This document shows, piece by piece, positions 26,039 to 33,935 of a DNA stretch of 64,000 bases. This stretch comes from DATEPR01 sp036273855 (GTDB lineage: Bacteria; Actinomycetota; Actinomycetes; Mycobacteriales; Pseudonocardiaceae): contig DASUGU010000081.1 in the NCBI GenBank assembly GCA_036273855.1, forward strand, positions 1 through 64,000, in the 5' to 3' direction. Numbering within the stretch: position 1 is the first letter of the stretch; every line of letters starts with the position of its first letter. Position numbers and translations under genes: made by a program. The notes beneath the pieces were generated by a model that saw only the letters and a program-made list of their open reading frames with translations, searched no databases and had not been told where the DNA came from.

Positions 26039-26420
26039 CGTTTACCGGGCTGGGCTCCCGACCCGAGGGTCCGGGTTTCGCACGCCGCCGCTCCCTCGCC
26101 TTTGAGTGTTCGCGCTGGATCGCGCAAGTGCGGCTGAGGACGAGGGAGCAGCGGGGAGGAATGGATCGGCCCGGTTCGGGCCCGGGCTGGGTTTCGTTGC
26201 CGGCCGCCGGTTTCGCCCAAGACCTCCGGTGTGAGCAGCGCTTCATTCTCCCCCGCTCCCAACACCCAGCCTGCTTGATGCCGGGACGAGCCTGTCCAGG
26301 TTGCCGAAGGCATCGCGCAGCGACGCGACGCAGGAGCGACCTTGACAGGATCGGCCCGGCATCAAACCATCCAAAAGAGGGAGCGGGCGAGCGAAACCCC
26401 AACCCCGCCGGGAACCACCA
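26039..26420. other. Structured non-coding element with nested inverted repeats
   Basis: 382 bases between two convergent genes with no credible coding frame. GGGTTTCGC-N6-CCGCTCCCTC (26073-26097) pairs with GAGGGAGCGGG-CGAGCGAAACCC (26377-26399). Inside, GAGGGAGCAGCGGGGAGGAATG (26142-26163 in two parts) pairs with CATTCTCCCCCGCTCCC (26244-26260), and TGATGCCGGGACGAGCCTGT (from 26276) matches the complement of 26343-26364 at 19 of 22 positions. The same GAGGGAGC core thus occurs four times in alternating orientation. It could be a repeat family, a structured RNA or an elaborate bidirectional terminator. Confidence 0.6.
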
Positions 26421-26840
26421 TCAGAAACCCAACACACCCCGCACAGCCTCAGCCATCCCATCAAGCTCAGCCCGCTTAGGCCACCGCCAGTCAGCAGAAA
26501 TCCGAAACCCATCCCCCACGAACCGAGGAATCACGTGGAGGTGCACATGAAACACCTCCTGCATAGCAGCCTTCCCATCGGCCAAAAAGAGATTGATCCC
26601 CTCACACCGCACAGACGACCGCCGCAGCGCCCCAGCCAACCGATGCGCAAGCACCCACATCCGCGCGCCCGTCGCCTCATCCAGGTCGCCCAGCCCGACG
26701 CTGTGATGCTTCGGAATGACCAGCAGATGCCCGGTCGTCACCGGCCGGATGTCCATGAAGGCCAACAGATCGGCGTCCTCGTGAACCATACTGACCGGCT
26801 GGGCACCGCTGACGATGCCGCAGAAGACACAACTCTCCAT
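26421..26840 (-). CDS. HIT family hydrolase (histidine triad)
   Basis: A 139-residue HIT protein. N-terminal CVFCGIVSGAQPVSMVHEDADLLAFMDI holds the first zinc-type Cys pair of the Hint group, and the catalytic triad motif is FHVHLHVIPR near residue 100. HIT enzymes hydrolyse nucleoside phosphoramidates or dinucleotides. ATG 26840 was chosen because MESCVFCGI is the family start. Like its convergent neighbour, the 3' half favours T/G-ending codons. Confidence 0.92.
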   Translation of the reverse strand: MESCVFCGIVSGAQPVSMVHEDADLLAFMDIRPVTTGHLLVIPKHHSVGLGDLDEATGARMWVLAHRLAGALRRSSVRCEGINLFLADGKAAMQEVFHVHLHVIPRFVGDGFRISADWRWPKRAELDGMAEAVRGVLGF

Positions 26841-26850
26841 CCGGCGAACG

Positions 26851-28095
26851 CTACATCTTGTCCATGCGCAGCTGCCACACATTAAGATAGTCCGCGCGGA
26901 AACCGGACTCGAAATAAGACAGGTAGAACACCCACATCCGGCGGAAGATGTCGTCGAAACCGAGCGCCTCGATGTCCGACCAGCGGTCCAGGAAACGATT
27001 CCGCCAGTGGCTCAGCGTGCGAGCATAGTGGGGTCCTAGCGCCTGCCGGTCACTGATCCGCATGTTCGTGTGCGTCGCGACCTGGTGTTCGATTTCCGGT
27101 ATCGACAGGAGTTCGCCGCCCGGGAAGATGTACTTGTGCGGCCAGCCCTGCGAATACCTCGTGGCCAGCAACTGTTGGTGCGGCATGGTGATCGCCTGCA
27201 GGGCGAACCGGCCACCCGGCCGCAGCACCCGGTCGACGGCGCCGAAGTAGTCCGGCCAGTACTGGTGGCCGACCGCTTCGATCATCTCCACGCTGACCAC
27301 GGCGTCGTAGGTGCCGGTCTCCTCGCGGTAGTCGCGCAACACCACGTTGACCCGGTCGGCGACGCCTGCCTGTTCGGCGCGCTGTACGGCTAGTTGGCGT
27401 TGCTCGGCCGAGATCGTCAGCGACGTCACCTCGGCGCCGCGCTGGGCCGCACGCACGGCGAGCGCGCCCCAGCCGGTACCGATCTCCAGCACGGTGGTGC
27501 CCGAACGCACGCCCGCGTGGTCGAGAATCGCGTCGATCTTGCGGATCTGCGCCGCGGCGAGATCGTCCGAACCGGGCGCGAACCAGGCGCACGAGTAGGT
27601 CATCGTCTCGTCGAGGAACATCGCGAACATGTCGTTCGACAGGTCGTAGTGCCGCCGGATGTTCTCGCGGGCGCCGTCGACGGTGTTGCGTTCCCGATCG
27701 GGCTTGCGCTGGCCGCTCCAGCGGCGGAACGCCTGCAGTGGCTTCGGCACCAGTCCGGCGACCCGCGCGGCGAACGGGGTGAGCACCTCGGCCAGTTCGT
27801 CGGTGTCCCAGTCGCCGACCATGAACGACTCACCGAGACCGATGGTGGAGTCGACGCCGAGCCGGTGGAAGAAGTCCGACTGCCGCACCAGCCGCATCTC
27901 CGGCGCGCCCTCCCCGCCGGCGCCGATCCGCCTGCCGTTGGGCAGCACGACCGTGATCGGCAGTCGGCGAACGACCGCCAGGAACAGGAGTCTCGCGGCT
28001 GCCGCGCGCAGTGGTGACCGTGGCGGGGTGGCAAGACCCGGCCACTCCCGGTCGGTCGGCCTGGGGATCGCATACCGCGTCGACTCGGTGCTCAC
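26851..28095 (-). CDS. Cyclopropane-fatty-acyl-phospholipid synthase family methyltransferase
   Basis: A 414-residue CFA/MMAS-type enzyme. Motifs: RRHYDLSNDMFAMFLDETMTYSCAWF, VLEIGTGWGALAVRAAQRGAEVTSLTIS, YDAVVSVEMIEAVG and GGRFALQAITMP, ending with the YFESGFRADYLNVWQL helix. It transfers a methylene from SAM to unsaturated acyl chains of phospholipids. GTG 28095 follows GAGGGAGC. The start lies 161 bases from the divergent TetR gene with a strong palindrome between. Confidence 0.93.
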   Translation of the reverse strand: MSTESTRYAIPRPTDREWPGLATPPRSPLRAAAARLLFLAVVRRLPITVVLPNGRRIGAGGEGAPEMRLVRQSDFFHRLGVDSTIGLGESFMVGDWDTDELAEVLTPFAARVAGLVPKPLQAFRRWSGQRKPDRERNTVDGARENIRRHYDLSNDMFAMFLDETMTYSCAWFAPGSDDLAAAQIRKIDAILDHAGVRSGTTVLEIGTGWGALAVRAAQRGAEVTSLTISAEQRQLAVQRAEQAGVADRVNVVLRDYREETGTYDAVVSVEMIEAVGHQYWPDYFGAVDRVLRPGGRFALQAITMPHQQLLATRYSQGWPHKYIFPGGELLSIPEIEHQVATHTNMRISDRQALGPHYARTLSHWRNRFLDRWSDIEALGFDDIFRRMWVFYLSYFESGFRADYLNVWQLRMDKM

Positions 28096-28225
28096 GTCGG
28101 CTCCCTCGTGTGGCGTCGGACGTAACAGTGCGACTTTCAGATCCAGTGCCGAGATCACGTGCCTGACCAGGCGAATCTACCAGGACAGAGCACATGACAC
28201 GTTGACACGCTTTCCCCGGTCATAC

Positions 28226-28243
28226 GTAGTGAGTACTCACTAC
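28226..28243. promoter_or_regulatory. TetR operator
   Basis: GTAGTGAGTACTCACTAC is a perfect 18-base palindrome 13 bases upstream of the TetR start (28257), within the divergent promoter shared with the CFA synthase gene. The TetR protein is the likely binder. Confidence 0.75.
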
Positions 28244-28256
28244 ATACGGTGGGTGC

Positions 28257-28952
28257 ATGAGTTCGGACGGAGTGTCCCGGCAGCGGGCGCCACGGCGCAG
28301 CGTCGAGGAACGGCGGGCCATGGTGGTCCAGGCCGCCATCCCGCTGTTGGTGGAGATCGGGCCGTCGGTGACGACCCTGCACATCGCCCGGGCCGCGGGG
28401 GTCAGTGAACCGACGATCTTCCGGGCGTTCACGGACAAGAACGACGTGTTGACGGCCTGCCTGGCCGAGGCCACCGACCCACGGCACGTGGTGGCCGAAC
28501 TGGACTCGATCGAGTCGACCGCACCGATGCGGGAGCGGCTGGTCTCGTTGATCGAGGTCGTTCGCGCCCAGGGCGAACGCACCGCGGCGGTGGTCAACGC
28601 GGTCAGCCTGGCCGGGTCGTCCCAGCGCGGGCGCCCCGCCCTGTCGGACGAGGAACGGACACGGCTGTCCGAGCAGCGGACATCGTCGTACACACGCCTG
28701 CACACCGCCGTCGCCGCCGTGCTCGAACCAGCCGCCACCACGCTGCGGGTGCCGGTCGACGACGTCGCCACGCTGGTACTGGCGATCGTGACGTCGCTGG
28801 GCCGCGGCGCCGGCTCGGACACCGGCATCGCCGGCATCACCACGGACGCACTGGCCGACCTGATCCTGCACGGCATCACGGCCTGGCGGCGTGATCAACG
28901 TCGCCCGGGACCGCGGTTTCCTCGCGCTGTGGGCCGGCCAGAGACACGCTGA
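28257..28952 (+). CDS. TetR family transcriptional regulator
   Basis: A 231-residue TetR protein with helix-turn-helix AAIPLLVEIGPSVTTLHIARAAGVSEPTIFRAFTDKNDVLTACLAE and a C-terminal ligand domain. The last 20 or so residues (RRPGPRFPRAVGRPETR) overlap the start of an MFS relic in another frame and look non-native, as if a small deletion fused it to the transporter gene. A perfect palindrome upstream suggests autoregulation; the original target was probably the adjacent transporter. Confidence 0.9.
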   Translation: MSSDGVSRQRAPRRSVEERRAMVVQAAIPLLVEIGPSVTTLHIARAAGVSEPTIFRAFTDKNDVLTACLAEATDPRHVVAELDSIESTAPMRERLVSLIEVVRAQGERTAAVVNAVSLAGSSQRGRPALSDEERTRLSEQRTSSYTRLHTAVAAVLEPAATTLRVPVDDVATLVLAIVTSLGRGAGSDTGIAGITTDALADLILHGITAWRRDQRRPGPRFPRAVGRPETR

Positions 28953-29276
28953 CCACGGTGACCCTCGTGCTGCTGATCACCGAACGCACCCACTCGGTGG
29001 CCGCCGTCGGCGGGCTGACCATCGTCATCGCGGTGCCGAGCGTCGTGATCGGCCTGCTCGCCGGCGCCCACGTCGACCGCCAACGCGCTCATGGGCCGGT
29101 TCATGCGACTGATGTCGATCATTCCAGGCACGGCGTCGGTGCTCGGCGTGACCTTCTCCGGCGCGCTCGGTGCCGCGGTGGGTGTGCGGACGATCTTCGT
29201 CGTCAGCGGCGTCATCCTCGCGACCAACGCCGTCCTGGCCGGGCACCAGTTCCGCCGTGCCACACGCGCGACCTGA
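28891..29276 (+). pseudogene. MFS transporter relic (N- and C-terminal pieces in three frames)
   Basis: Three fragments of a drug-efflux-type MFS protein: VINVARDRGFLALWAGQ from GTG 28891; DTLTTVTLVLLITERTHSVA with two following TM segments up to GAHVDR in a second frame (about 28943-29085); and GRFMRLMSIIPGTASVLGVT through ILATNAVLAGHQFRRATRAT in a third frame, ending at TGA 29276. The middle of the protein (about eight TM helices) is missing. This matches one transporter gene reduced by a small out-of-frame loss and a large internal deletion. It adjoins its probable former repressor. Confidence 0.75.
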
Positions 29277-29493
29277 CGGGCTACTCCGGCGGCCAACCCG
29301 GGGCGAGAGCTGCCGCGTGATCGCGCCAGGCCGCCGGCCACCGGGCAGCAGCCGGCGTCCGGTCGCCACCTCCACCCGCAGCCCCGGCTTGGCCGGCCGG
29401 TCGAGTTCCAGTGCCAGGCGCGGCGTCATGCGGTGCTGCTGGAGCGGGACCAGATAGTTAGGTGACTGCTTTACTTTCGAGCGGGACGCACCT
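29277..29493. other. Intergenic region between MFS relic and ArsR gene
   Basis: 217 bases. The minus strand has an open stretch (YLVPLQQHRMTPRLALELD, then RPAKPGLRVEVATGRRLLPG) with coding-like composition but no start or family match, so it may be another relic. GTTAGGTG at 29457 and GTGCCTAACC at 29506 form an inverted pair across the ArsR start that may be its operator. Confidence 0.35.
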
Positions 29494-29853
29494 ATGGTTA
29501 AGCACGTGCCTAACCAACGTGGTGCGCTGGACCAGGTGTTTCGGGCGCTGGCCGACGGCACCCGGCGGGACATGGTGGAGCGGCTGGTCAACGGACCGGC
29601 CACGGTCGGCGAGCTCGCGGCGCCGACGACCATGTCGCTGCCCGCCGTCCTGCAGCACCTGCGAGTCCTGGAGGACGCGGGACTGGTCCGGACCGAGAAG
29701 CACGGCCGGGTCCGTACCTGCCAGCTCGAACCCGCCGCGCTGCGCACGGCCGAGGACTGGATCGGCCGGCAGCGCACCACCTGGGAGCACCAGCTCGACG
29801 CCCTCGGCGAGTTGCTCGCCGAGGGTCCCGACGACAAGGGAGCGCAGCCATGA
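29494..29853 (+). CDS. ArsR family transcriptional regulator
   Basis: A 119-residue ArsR-type winged-helix protein: FRALADGTRRDMVERLVNGPATVGELAAPTTMSLPAVLQHLRVLEDAGLVRTEKHGRVRTCQLEPAALR. No metal-site Cys cluster, so it is of the non-metal group typically paired with SRPBCC proteins. ATG 29494 is used; GTG 29506 is an alternative start. Its stop overlaps the next start (ATGA). Confidence 0.92.
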   Translation: MVKHVPNQRGALDQVFRALADGTRRDMVERLVNGPATVGELAAPTTMSLPAVLQHLRVLEDAGLVRTEKHGRVRTCQLEPAALRTAEDWIGRQRTTWEHQLDALGELLAEGPDDKGAQP

Positions 29854-30302
29854 CAGTCAAGTACGCCACCTTCACCCTGGACCGCGGCTACGCCGCAGCA
29901 CCGGCCCGGGTGTTCGCCGCATGGGCCGATCCGGCGACCAAGGCACGCTGGTTCGCCGGCGCGTCCGGCGAGCACGAACTGGACTTCCGGGTCGGCGGGC
30001 GGGAGATCAACCGCGGCCGGCACGGCGAGGGACGGGCACTGGTTTTCGAGTCCCGCTACCACGACATCGTGCCCGACAAGCGGATCGTCTACAGCTCCAC
30101 GATGTCCGCCGACGCGCTCGTCACCACGGTGTCCATCACCGCCGTGGAGTTCGTCGCCGACGGCGACGGCACCCACCTGGTACTCACCCAGCAGGGCACG
30201 TTCCTGGACGGGCACGAGGAACCGAGCTGGCGCGAGCAGGGCACCAGTGACCAACTCGCCGCGCTGGCCGCCGAACTGGGCATCACCGTGACGGTGCGGT
30301 GA
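29850..30302 (+). CDS. SRPBCC (AHSA1-type) domain protein
   Basis: A 150-residue single-domain protein of the START/AHA1-like group: FTLDRGYAAAPARVFAAWADPATKARWFAG, FRVGGREINRG and the C-terminal GTSDQLAALAAEL helix. These bind hydrophobic ligands and are very commonly encoded after an ArsR gene in actinobacteria. The ATGA overlap with ArsR indicates one operon. Confidence 0.92.
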   Translation: MTVKYATFTLDRGYAAAPARVFAAWADPATKARWFAGASGEHELDFRVGGREINRGRHGEGRALVFESRYHDIVPDKRIVYSSTMSADALVTTVSITAVEFVADGDGTHLVLTQQGTFLDGHEEPSWREQGTSDQLAALAAELGITVTVR

Positions 30303-30341
30303 ACCGGCGATCCGCCGCACGCCCGGCCGGACCGGTTCACC
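30298..30341. terminator. Inverted repeat between convergent genes
   Basis: GGTGAACCGG (30298-30307) and CCGGTTCACC (30332-30341) are perfect 10-base complements with a GC-rich 24-base loop, spanning the stops of the SRPBCC and YjbR genes. It probably ends transcription in both directions. Confidence 0.5.
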
Positions 30342-30693
30342 AGGGAAACGGCAACTCCGCGACGAGTTCCTCCGGCGCGGACAGCCGCCAGGCCTCGTAC
30401 ACCAACTCGGACAGCTCGTCGAGCTCGATCCCCGCCAGGTAGACCACGACCCACCCGAAGCCGCCCGCGGTGAACTGCACCTCGAAGACGTCCGGCCGCT
30501 CGGCGACCAGAGCGAGCTGCTCGGACAACGTCTGCTTCAGGCCGACGGTCTGCGTCCTCGGCCAGAAGTAGCCGAACCGCCTGCCGCGCACGCTGAACGA
30601 CGTGTAGTCGCGCCCCTCCGCCCGCTGGACATCGGCGAGCGCGCCCAGGATCCGCTGGAACTCGCCACTGCTCACACTCACTCCGGGCCCCAT
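30337..30693 (-). CDS. MmcQ/YjbR family protein
   Basis: A 118-residue CyaY-like fold protein (VRGRRFGYFWPRTQTVGLKQTLSEQLALVAERPDVFEVQFTAGGFGWVVVYLAGIELDELSELVYEAWRL). The group is described as DNA-binding-like but its role is not established. ATG 30693 is used; GTG 30675 has a closer GGAG and is a reasonable alternative. Confidence 0.75.
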   Translation of the reverse strand: MGPGVSVSSGEFQRILGALADVQRAEGRDYTSFSVRGRRFGYFWPRTQTVGLKQTLSEQLALVAERPDVFEVQFTAGGFGWVVVYLAGIELDELSELVYEAWRLSAPEELVAELPFPW

Positions 30694-30762
30694 GTTCAGT
30701 CGTCGGATGGGCCAGACCGTAACGCCCACTCCCCGACCGCGCTCATGCCTGGCCCGGGACGA

Positions 30763-31785
30763 TCACCGGGTGGCGGCCGGCACGAGTGCCGGGACCGATC
30801 CGGCGGCGCGTGCGGACAGGCGGCCCGTGGTGCGCAGCCACCGCACGGCGTCGGCCAAGCTGTCCTCGACCGGCCGCCCGGCCTCGCCACCCTCGATCCG
30901 GGCGGCCGCCGCGGCCGTGTAGATGGCGCCGTACTCGGCCGGGATGTGCCACGGCCACACCCGCTGCACCACGCCGACCATCGCGCCGAGCGGCAGCATC
31001 GGCCGGGCGGGCAGGAACACGGCGGGCAGGCTGCGACCGGTCACCGCACGGACCGCCCGCACGTACTCGCGCGTGGTCAGGTACCGGCCCGGGGTGAAAC
31101 ACCGGTTCGGGCCGTCGGCCGCGGCAAGCAGCGCCGCGTGCACCGCCGCCGTGTCGCGCACGTCGCCGATCGGGAACCCGCCCGTCGGCCACACCGGCAT
31201 CAGCCCGCGCAGCAGGTCGCGCAGCCGCGCGTTCTGGTCGCCCAGGTGGGGATCGTGCGGCCCGATCAGGCCCGGCGGGTACGTGATGACCACCGGAGCG
31301 CCCCGTTCCTGATACCGGCGCGCGATCCGCTCCGCGTCGGCCTTGGTCGCCAGGTACGGCTCCTTCGCCGTGCCCACCGGCGAGTCGACCCGCAACGGCA
31401 GGCCGCCGGTCGGCAGGAGCGCACCGAATGTCGACACGTACACCACCCGCCGCGCCCCGGCCCGCACGGCGGCGTCGAGCACGACCTCGGTGCCGCGCAC
31501 GTTGGTCCGGCGTATCTCCGCGCGCCGCCGCGAGTCGAACGAGTAGACCGACGCGGCGTGCAGCACCGCGTCGGCGCCCCGCACGGCGGCACCGACCGCT
31601 GCCTCGTCGGTGACGTCGCCCTGAACCACGTCCACCCGCCCGGCGGGCACGCCCAGCGGGTTCAGCGCCGGCTCGACGGCGTCGGCCCGCCTGACCAGCA
31701 GGCGTACCCGGTGACCTGCCCCGACGATCGCCGCGATCGAATGCGCACCGACGAACCCGGTGCCCCCGGTCACGCACACCAGCAT
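30763..31785 (-). CDS. Extended SDR NAD-dependent epimerase/dehydratase-like protein
   Basis: A 340-residue extended short-chain dehydrogenase: N-terminal VTGGTGFVGAHSIAAIVGAGHRVRLLVR, VVQGDVTD, VYVSTFGALL and the YLATK active-site Y-x3-K. It resembles dihydroflavonol-4-reductase/3-beta-HSD-like enzymes that act on sterol- or ketone-type substrates. ATG 31785; the upstream gene on the same strand ends 66 bases away, so co-transcription is possible. Confidence 0.88.
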   Translation of the reverse strand: MLVCVTGGTGFVGAHSIAAIVGAGHRVRLLVRRADAVEPALNPLGVPAGRVDVVQGDVTDEAAVGAAVRGADAVLHAASVYSFDSRRRAEIRRTNVRGTEVVLDAAVRAGARRVVYVSTFGALLPTGGLPLRVDSPVGTAKEPYLATKADAERIARRYQERGAPVVITYPPGLIGPHDPHLGDQNARLRDLLRGLMPVWPTGGFPIGDVRDTAAVHAALLAAADGPNRCFTPGRYLTTREYVRAVRAVTGRSLPAVFLPARPMLPLGAMVGVVQRVWPWHIPAEYGAIYTAAAAARIEGGEAGRPVEDSLADAVRWLRTTGRLSARAAGSVPALVPAATR

Positions 31786-31851
31786 GGTCAGCTCCTCGGC
31801 TCATTTCTTCGGCTGGACCCAGGATGCGGCGTCGTCGGCCGGCACATTCCT

Positions 31852-33387
31852 TCAATCGTGCTGTGCTGCCCTCGCCAGCAGATCGCGCATCCGGTCCCGG
31901 ACGGCGGGATCGGGTTCGACCGCGCCGGCCTGTCGCAGTGCCGCCACGGCGTCGTCCGGGACGGTCTCCGGGGGCCAGGCGTCGAGGGCGCGGACGGCCA
32001 TGTCGCGGTTGCGGATGATGGGGCTGGCCAGGGCGGTTCTGAGGAGCGGCCAACCCTTGCCCGGGTGGGCGTCCAGGCGGCTCACGATCAGGTCGAGGAT
32101 CTGGTGTGACGGGTCGGCACGGAGTCCGGCGTCCAGGCTGGGCCCGTCGGCGAGCCGGTCCAGGGGCAGCAGTTCGTGGGCGAGTGCCAGGACGTCGTCG
32201 ATGTCGTCGGTGAGTGCCTGCCAGAGGTAGGCATCGTCGGGATCGCGGTGCAGGCGCGCGCGGATGCGGGCGCGGGTCGGGATGCCCAGTTGCCGGGCCG
32301 GCCAGACGGCACGCCGGAACCGGGACCGGTCCGGGCCGTCCATGGCCTGGTCGACGGCGAGCAGCCAGTCGGGTCGCTCGACGAGCCGGTCGCAGGTATC
32401 GCGCGTGGTGTCCGACCAGCCCATGGCCGTGGCCCGGCCGGACACCACGAACAGGGCCAGCCGGAGCACGACGGCGACCCTCGCCAGGCTCGGCGGCCGT
32501 TCCGCGACGAGGGCGAGGTACCGGTCGACGGTGTCCGGCGCGGCCGGGTAGTCGGTGATGTCCTTCGCCGGGCCGCCTGCGCAGAGCGCGGTGAGGATGT
32601 CGCCTGCGCCGTCGAGAAGTTCGTCCTCGACCGGTGGCGTGGTCAACGCGGCGTACAGGTCCCCGGTGGTGGCGGCCAGGTGGGCCAGGTACTGGTTCAT
32701 GATCTGGTTGCGGAAGCCTTGGCGCAGCAGCCATGCCTTGATGTGCGGGTCCTGCGTGCCGGCCAGCCGTCGGACGGCGTGGATGCGGCCCCAGCCGGTC
32801 AGCCGCCGGGCGAGGTCGAACAGCGCCTGCTCTGGGTCGGGTTGCGAGCGGACCAGCGCGACGACGGCGTAGAGGCTGACGTCCTCCAGGCTGCCCAGTG
32901 CGAGCAGCAGATCCCGGTCGCGCTGGTCGCCTGCCGACCCGAGCAGCAGGATGCCCAACGCGACCGCGTTGCGGCGGGTGCCGTACTCGGCGAGCCAGCG
33001 GCCGACCTGGCGCAGCCGGTCTGTGGGCAGGTCTCGGTCGGTCAGCTCACCGGAGAGAGTGTCGGCGATCGCCAGCGTGTCCTGCTCGGCCGCGGTGTCG
33101 TGCAGGTGCTGGAGTGCGGTGATCGTCGGCGATCCGGCAACGAGGTCGTCGATCAGACAGGCGAGGGTGGCCGCGGCGGGCTTGTTCGGCTTGCTACCGA
33201 AATGGTGGGTGCGTACGCCGTCGAGGACACCGGCGGACATCAGCCGTGTCCGGCCCTCGTCGGGCAGTGGGTAGCCACCGTCGGGCAACGGATCGGAGCC
33301 GTGCAGGGCCGTCAACGCGATCACGTGGGCGAGGTACGTCGGGCGCTGGTCGTCGGCGGGCGGCAGCCGCCACGCGCCGGCCGTCAT
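31852..33387 (-). CDS. Large alpha-helical (HEAT-like) hypothetical protein
   Basis: A 511-residue soluble protein made almost entirely of Leu/Ala-rich helices (LRQVGRWLAEYGTRRNAVALGILLLG, LYAVVALVRSQPDPEQALFDLARRL, RDMAVRALDAWPPETVPDDAVAALRQAGA), suggesting an alpha-solenoid of HEAT-like repeats. No signal peptide or membrane segment. I do not recognise a family. A CACCATG-TGAT-CATGGTG inverted repeat sits 33 bases before the start and may be its operator. Confidence 0.75.
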   Translation of the reverse strand: MTAGAWRLPPADDQRPTYLAHVIALTALHGSDPLPDGGYPLPDEGRTRLMSAGVLDGVRTHHFGSKPNKPAAATLACLIDDLVAGSPTITALQHLHDTAAEQDTLAIADTLSGELTDRDLPTDRLRQVGRWLAEYGTRRNAVALGILLLGSAGDQRDRDLLLALGSLEDVSLYAVVALVRSQPDPEQALFDLARRLTGWGRIHAVRRLAGTQDPHIKAWLLRQGFRNQIMNQYLAHLAATTGDLYAALTTPPVEDELLDGAGDILTALCAGGPAKDITDYPAAPDTVDRYLALVAERPPSLARVAVVLRLALFVVSGRATAMGWSDTTRDTCDRLVERPDWLLAVDQAMDGPDRSRFRRAVWPARQLGIPTRARIRARLHRDPDDAYLWQALTDDIDDVLALAHELLPLDRLADGPSLDAGLRADPSHQILDLIVSRLDAHPGKGWPLLRTALASPIIRNRDMAVRALDAWPPETVPDDAVAALRQAGAVEPDPAVRDRMRDLLARAAQHD

Positions 33388-33419
33388 GACTTGGGGCGGA
33401 GGCCGCCCTTCACGTCGAA

Positions 33420-33437
33420 CACCATGTGATCATGGTG
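33420..33437. promoter_or_regulatory. Inverted repeat upstream of the HEAT-like gene
   Basis: CACCATGTGATCATGGTG has 7-base inverted arms around TGAT, 33 bases upstream of the start at 33387. Its position suggests an operator, but no cognate regulator is evident. Confidence 0.4.
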
Positions 33438-33480
33438 ACCGACGAGGCTGCCGGCGCGCAACGGCTTTGCCCGCACATGA

Positions 33481-33721
33481 TCAGTCACGGACGTAGTAGT
33501 CGCCCAGTGCGTCGTCGAACCGGCCGGTCGGCCGGCAGCAGCGGCGGAAACCGCCGCCCTGAGCCACACGGACACGGATCGTTGCCGCCCAGCTTCTCGA
33601 TCAGCTCGGTGTCCTCGCCGACCACCCGGTGGCCGCGCTTGACCCTGGCCTCGCTAGAGGGAACCCCCTGCGGCGCTTGCTGGTCCGCTCAAAACGACAC
33701 CTCGAACTCATTGCTGTTCAT
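33481..33721 (-). pseudogene. SEC-C zinc-motif protein relic
   Basis: ATG 33721 follows a strong GAGGAGG site and reads MNSNEFEVSF, then TGA. The same frame continues ARVKRGHRVVGEDTELIEKL then GGNDPCPCGSGRRF, the first half of a SEC-C zinc motif. One extra C in the TTTCCGCC run shifts the frame; removing it gives RRCCRPTGRFDDALGDYYVRD and a stop at 33481, completing the CxCx8CC motif. A small SEC-C protein of about 79 residues has therefore been broken by a nonsense codon and a one-base insertion. SEC-C motifs bind zinc and occur on SecA and many small proteins. Confidence 0.65.
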
Positions 33722-33935
33722 GACTGCCTCCTCGATTGTGGTCGGCGAACACTAACCAGTGGCAGACAAATCCGGCGAACGATATTTCCTGCCCGGACAA
33801 GTTTGCCGAAGTGGCCGGTACGCGTCACATCTCGTTCAGATGCCGTCTGCCGTTCGGCGGTAACCGGTGCTTAGCTTCCTTACGTCGGCCTCACATGCGT
33901 GCGGCCATCTCAGCGACCATGTGGAGGTGCGGGCC
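33722..33935. other. Intergenic region upstream of the ExeM-like gene
   Basis: About 214 bases, somewhat AT-richer than the flanks, shared by the SEC-C relic and the nuclease gene. It must contain the nuclease promoter. No palindrome stands out. GGAGG at 33923-33927 is the probable ribosome-binding site for the TTG start at 33936. Confidence 0.35.

Noticed and set aside
26011..26550. Open frames on both strands through the structured intergenic element
   Set aside because: They have no start context, no family match, and reflect the inverted repeats; codon use is not coding-like.
29025..30320. Long minus-strand frame opposite the ArsR and SRPBCC genes
   Set aside because: Most of it is antisense shadow; only the short 29280-29460 stretch looks even faintly coding and it has no recognisable domain.
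33689..33691. In-frame TGA in the SEC-C gene as a second selenocysteine codon
   Set aside because: No SECIS-like hairpin follows, SEC-C proteins are not selenoproteins, and a separate frameshift downstream shows the gene is broken.
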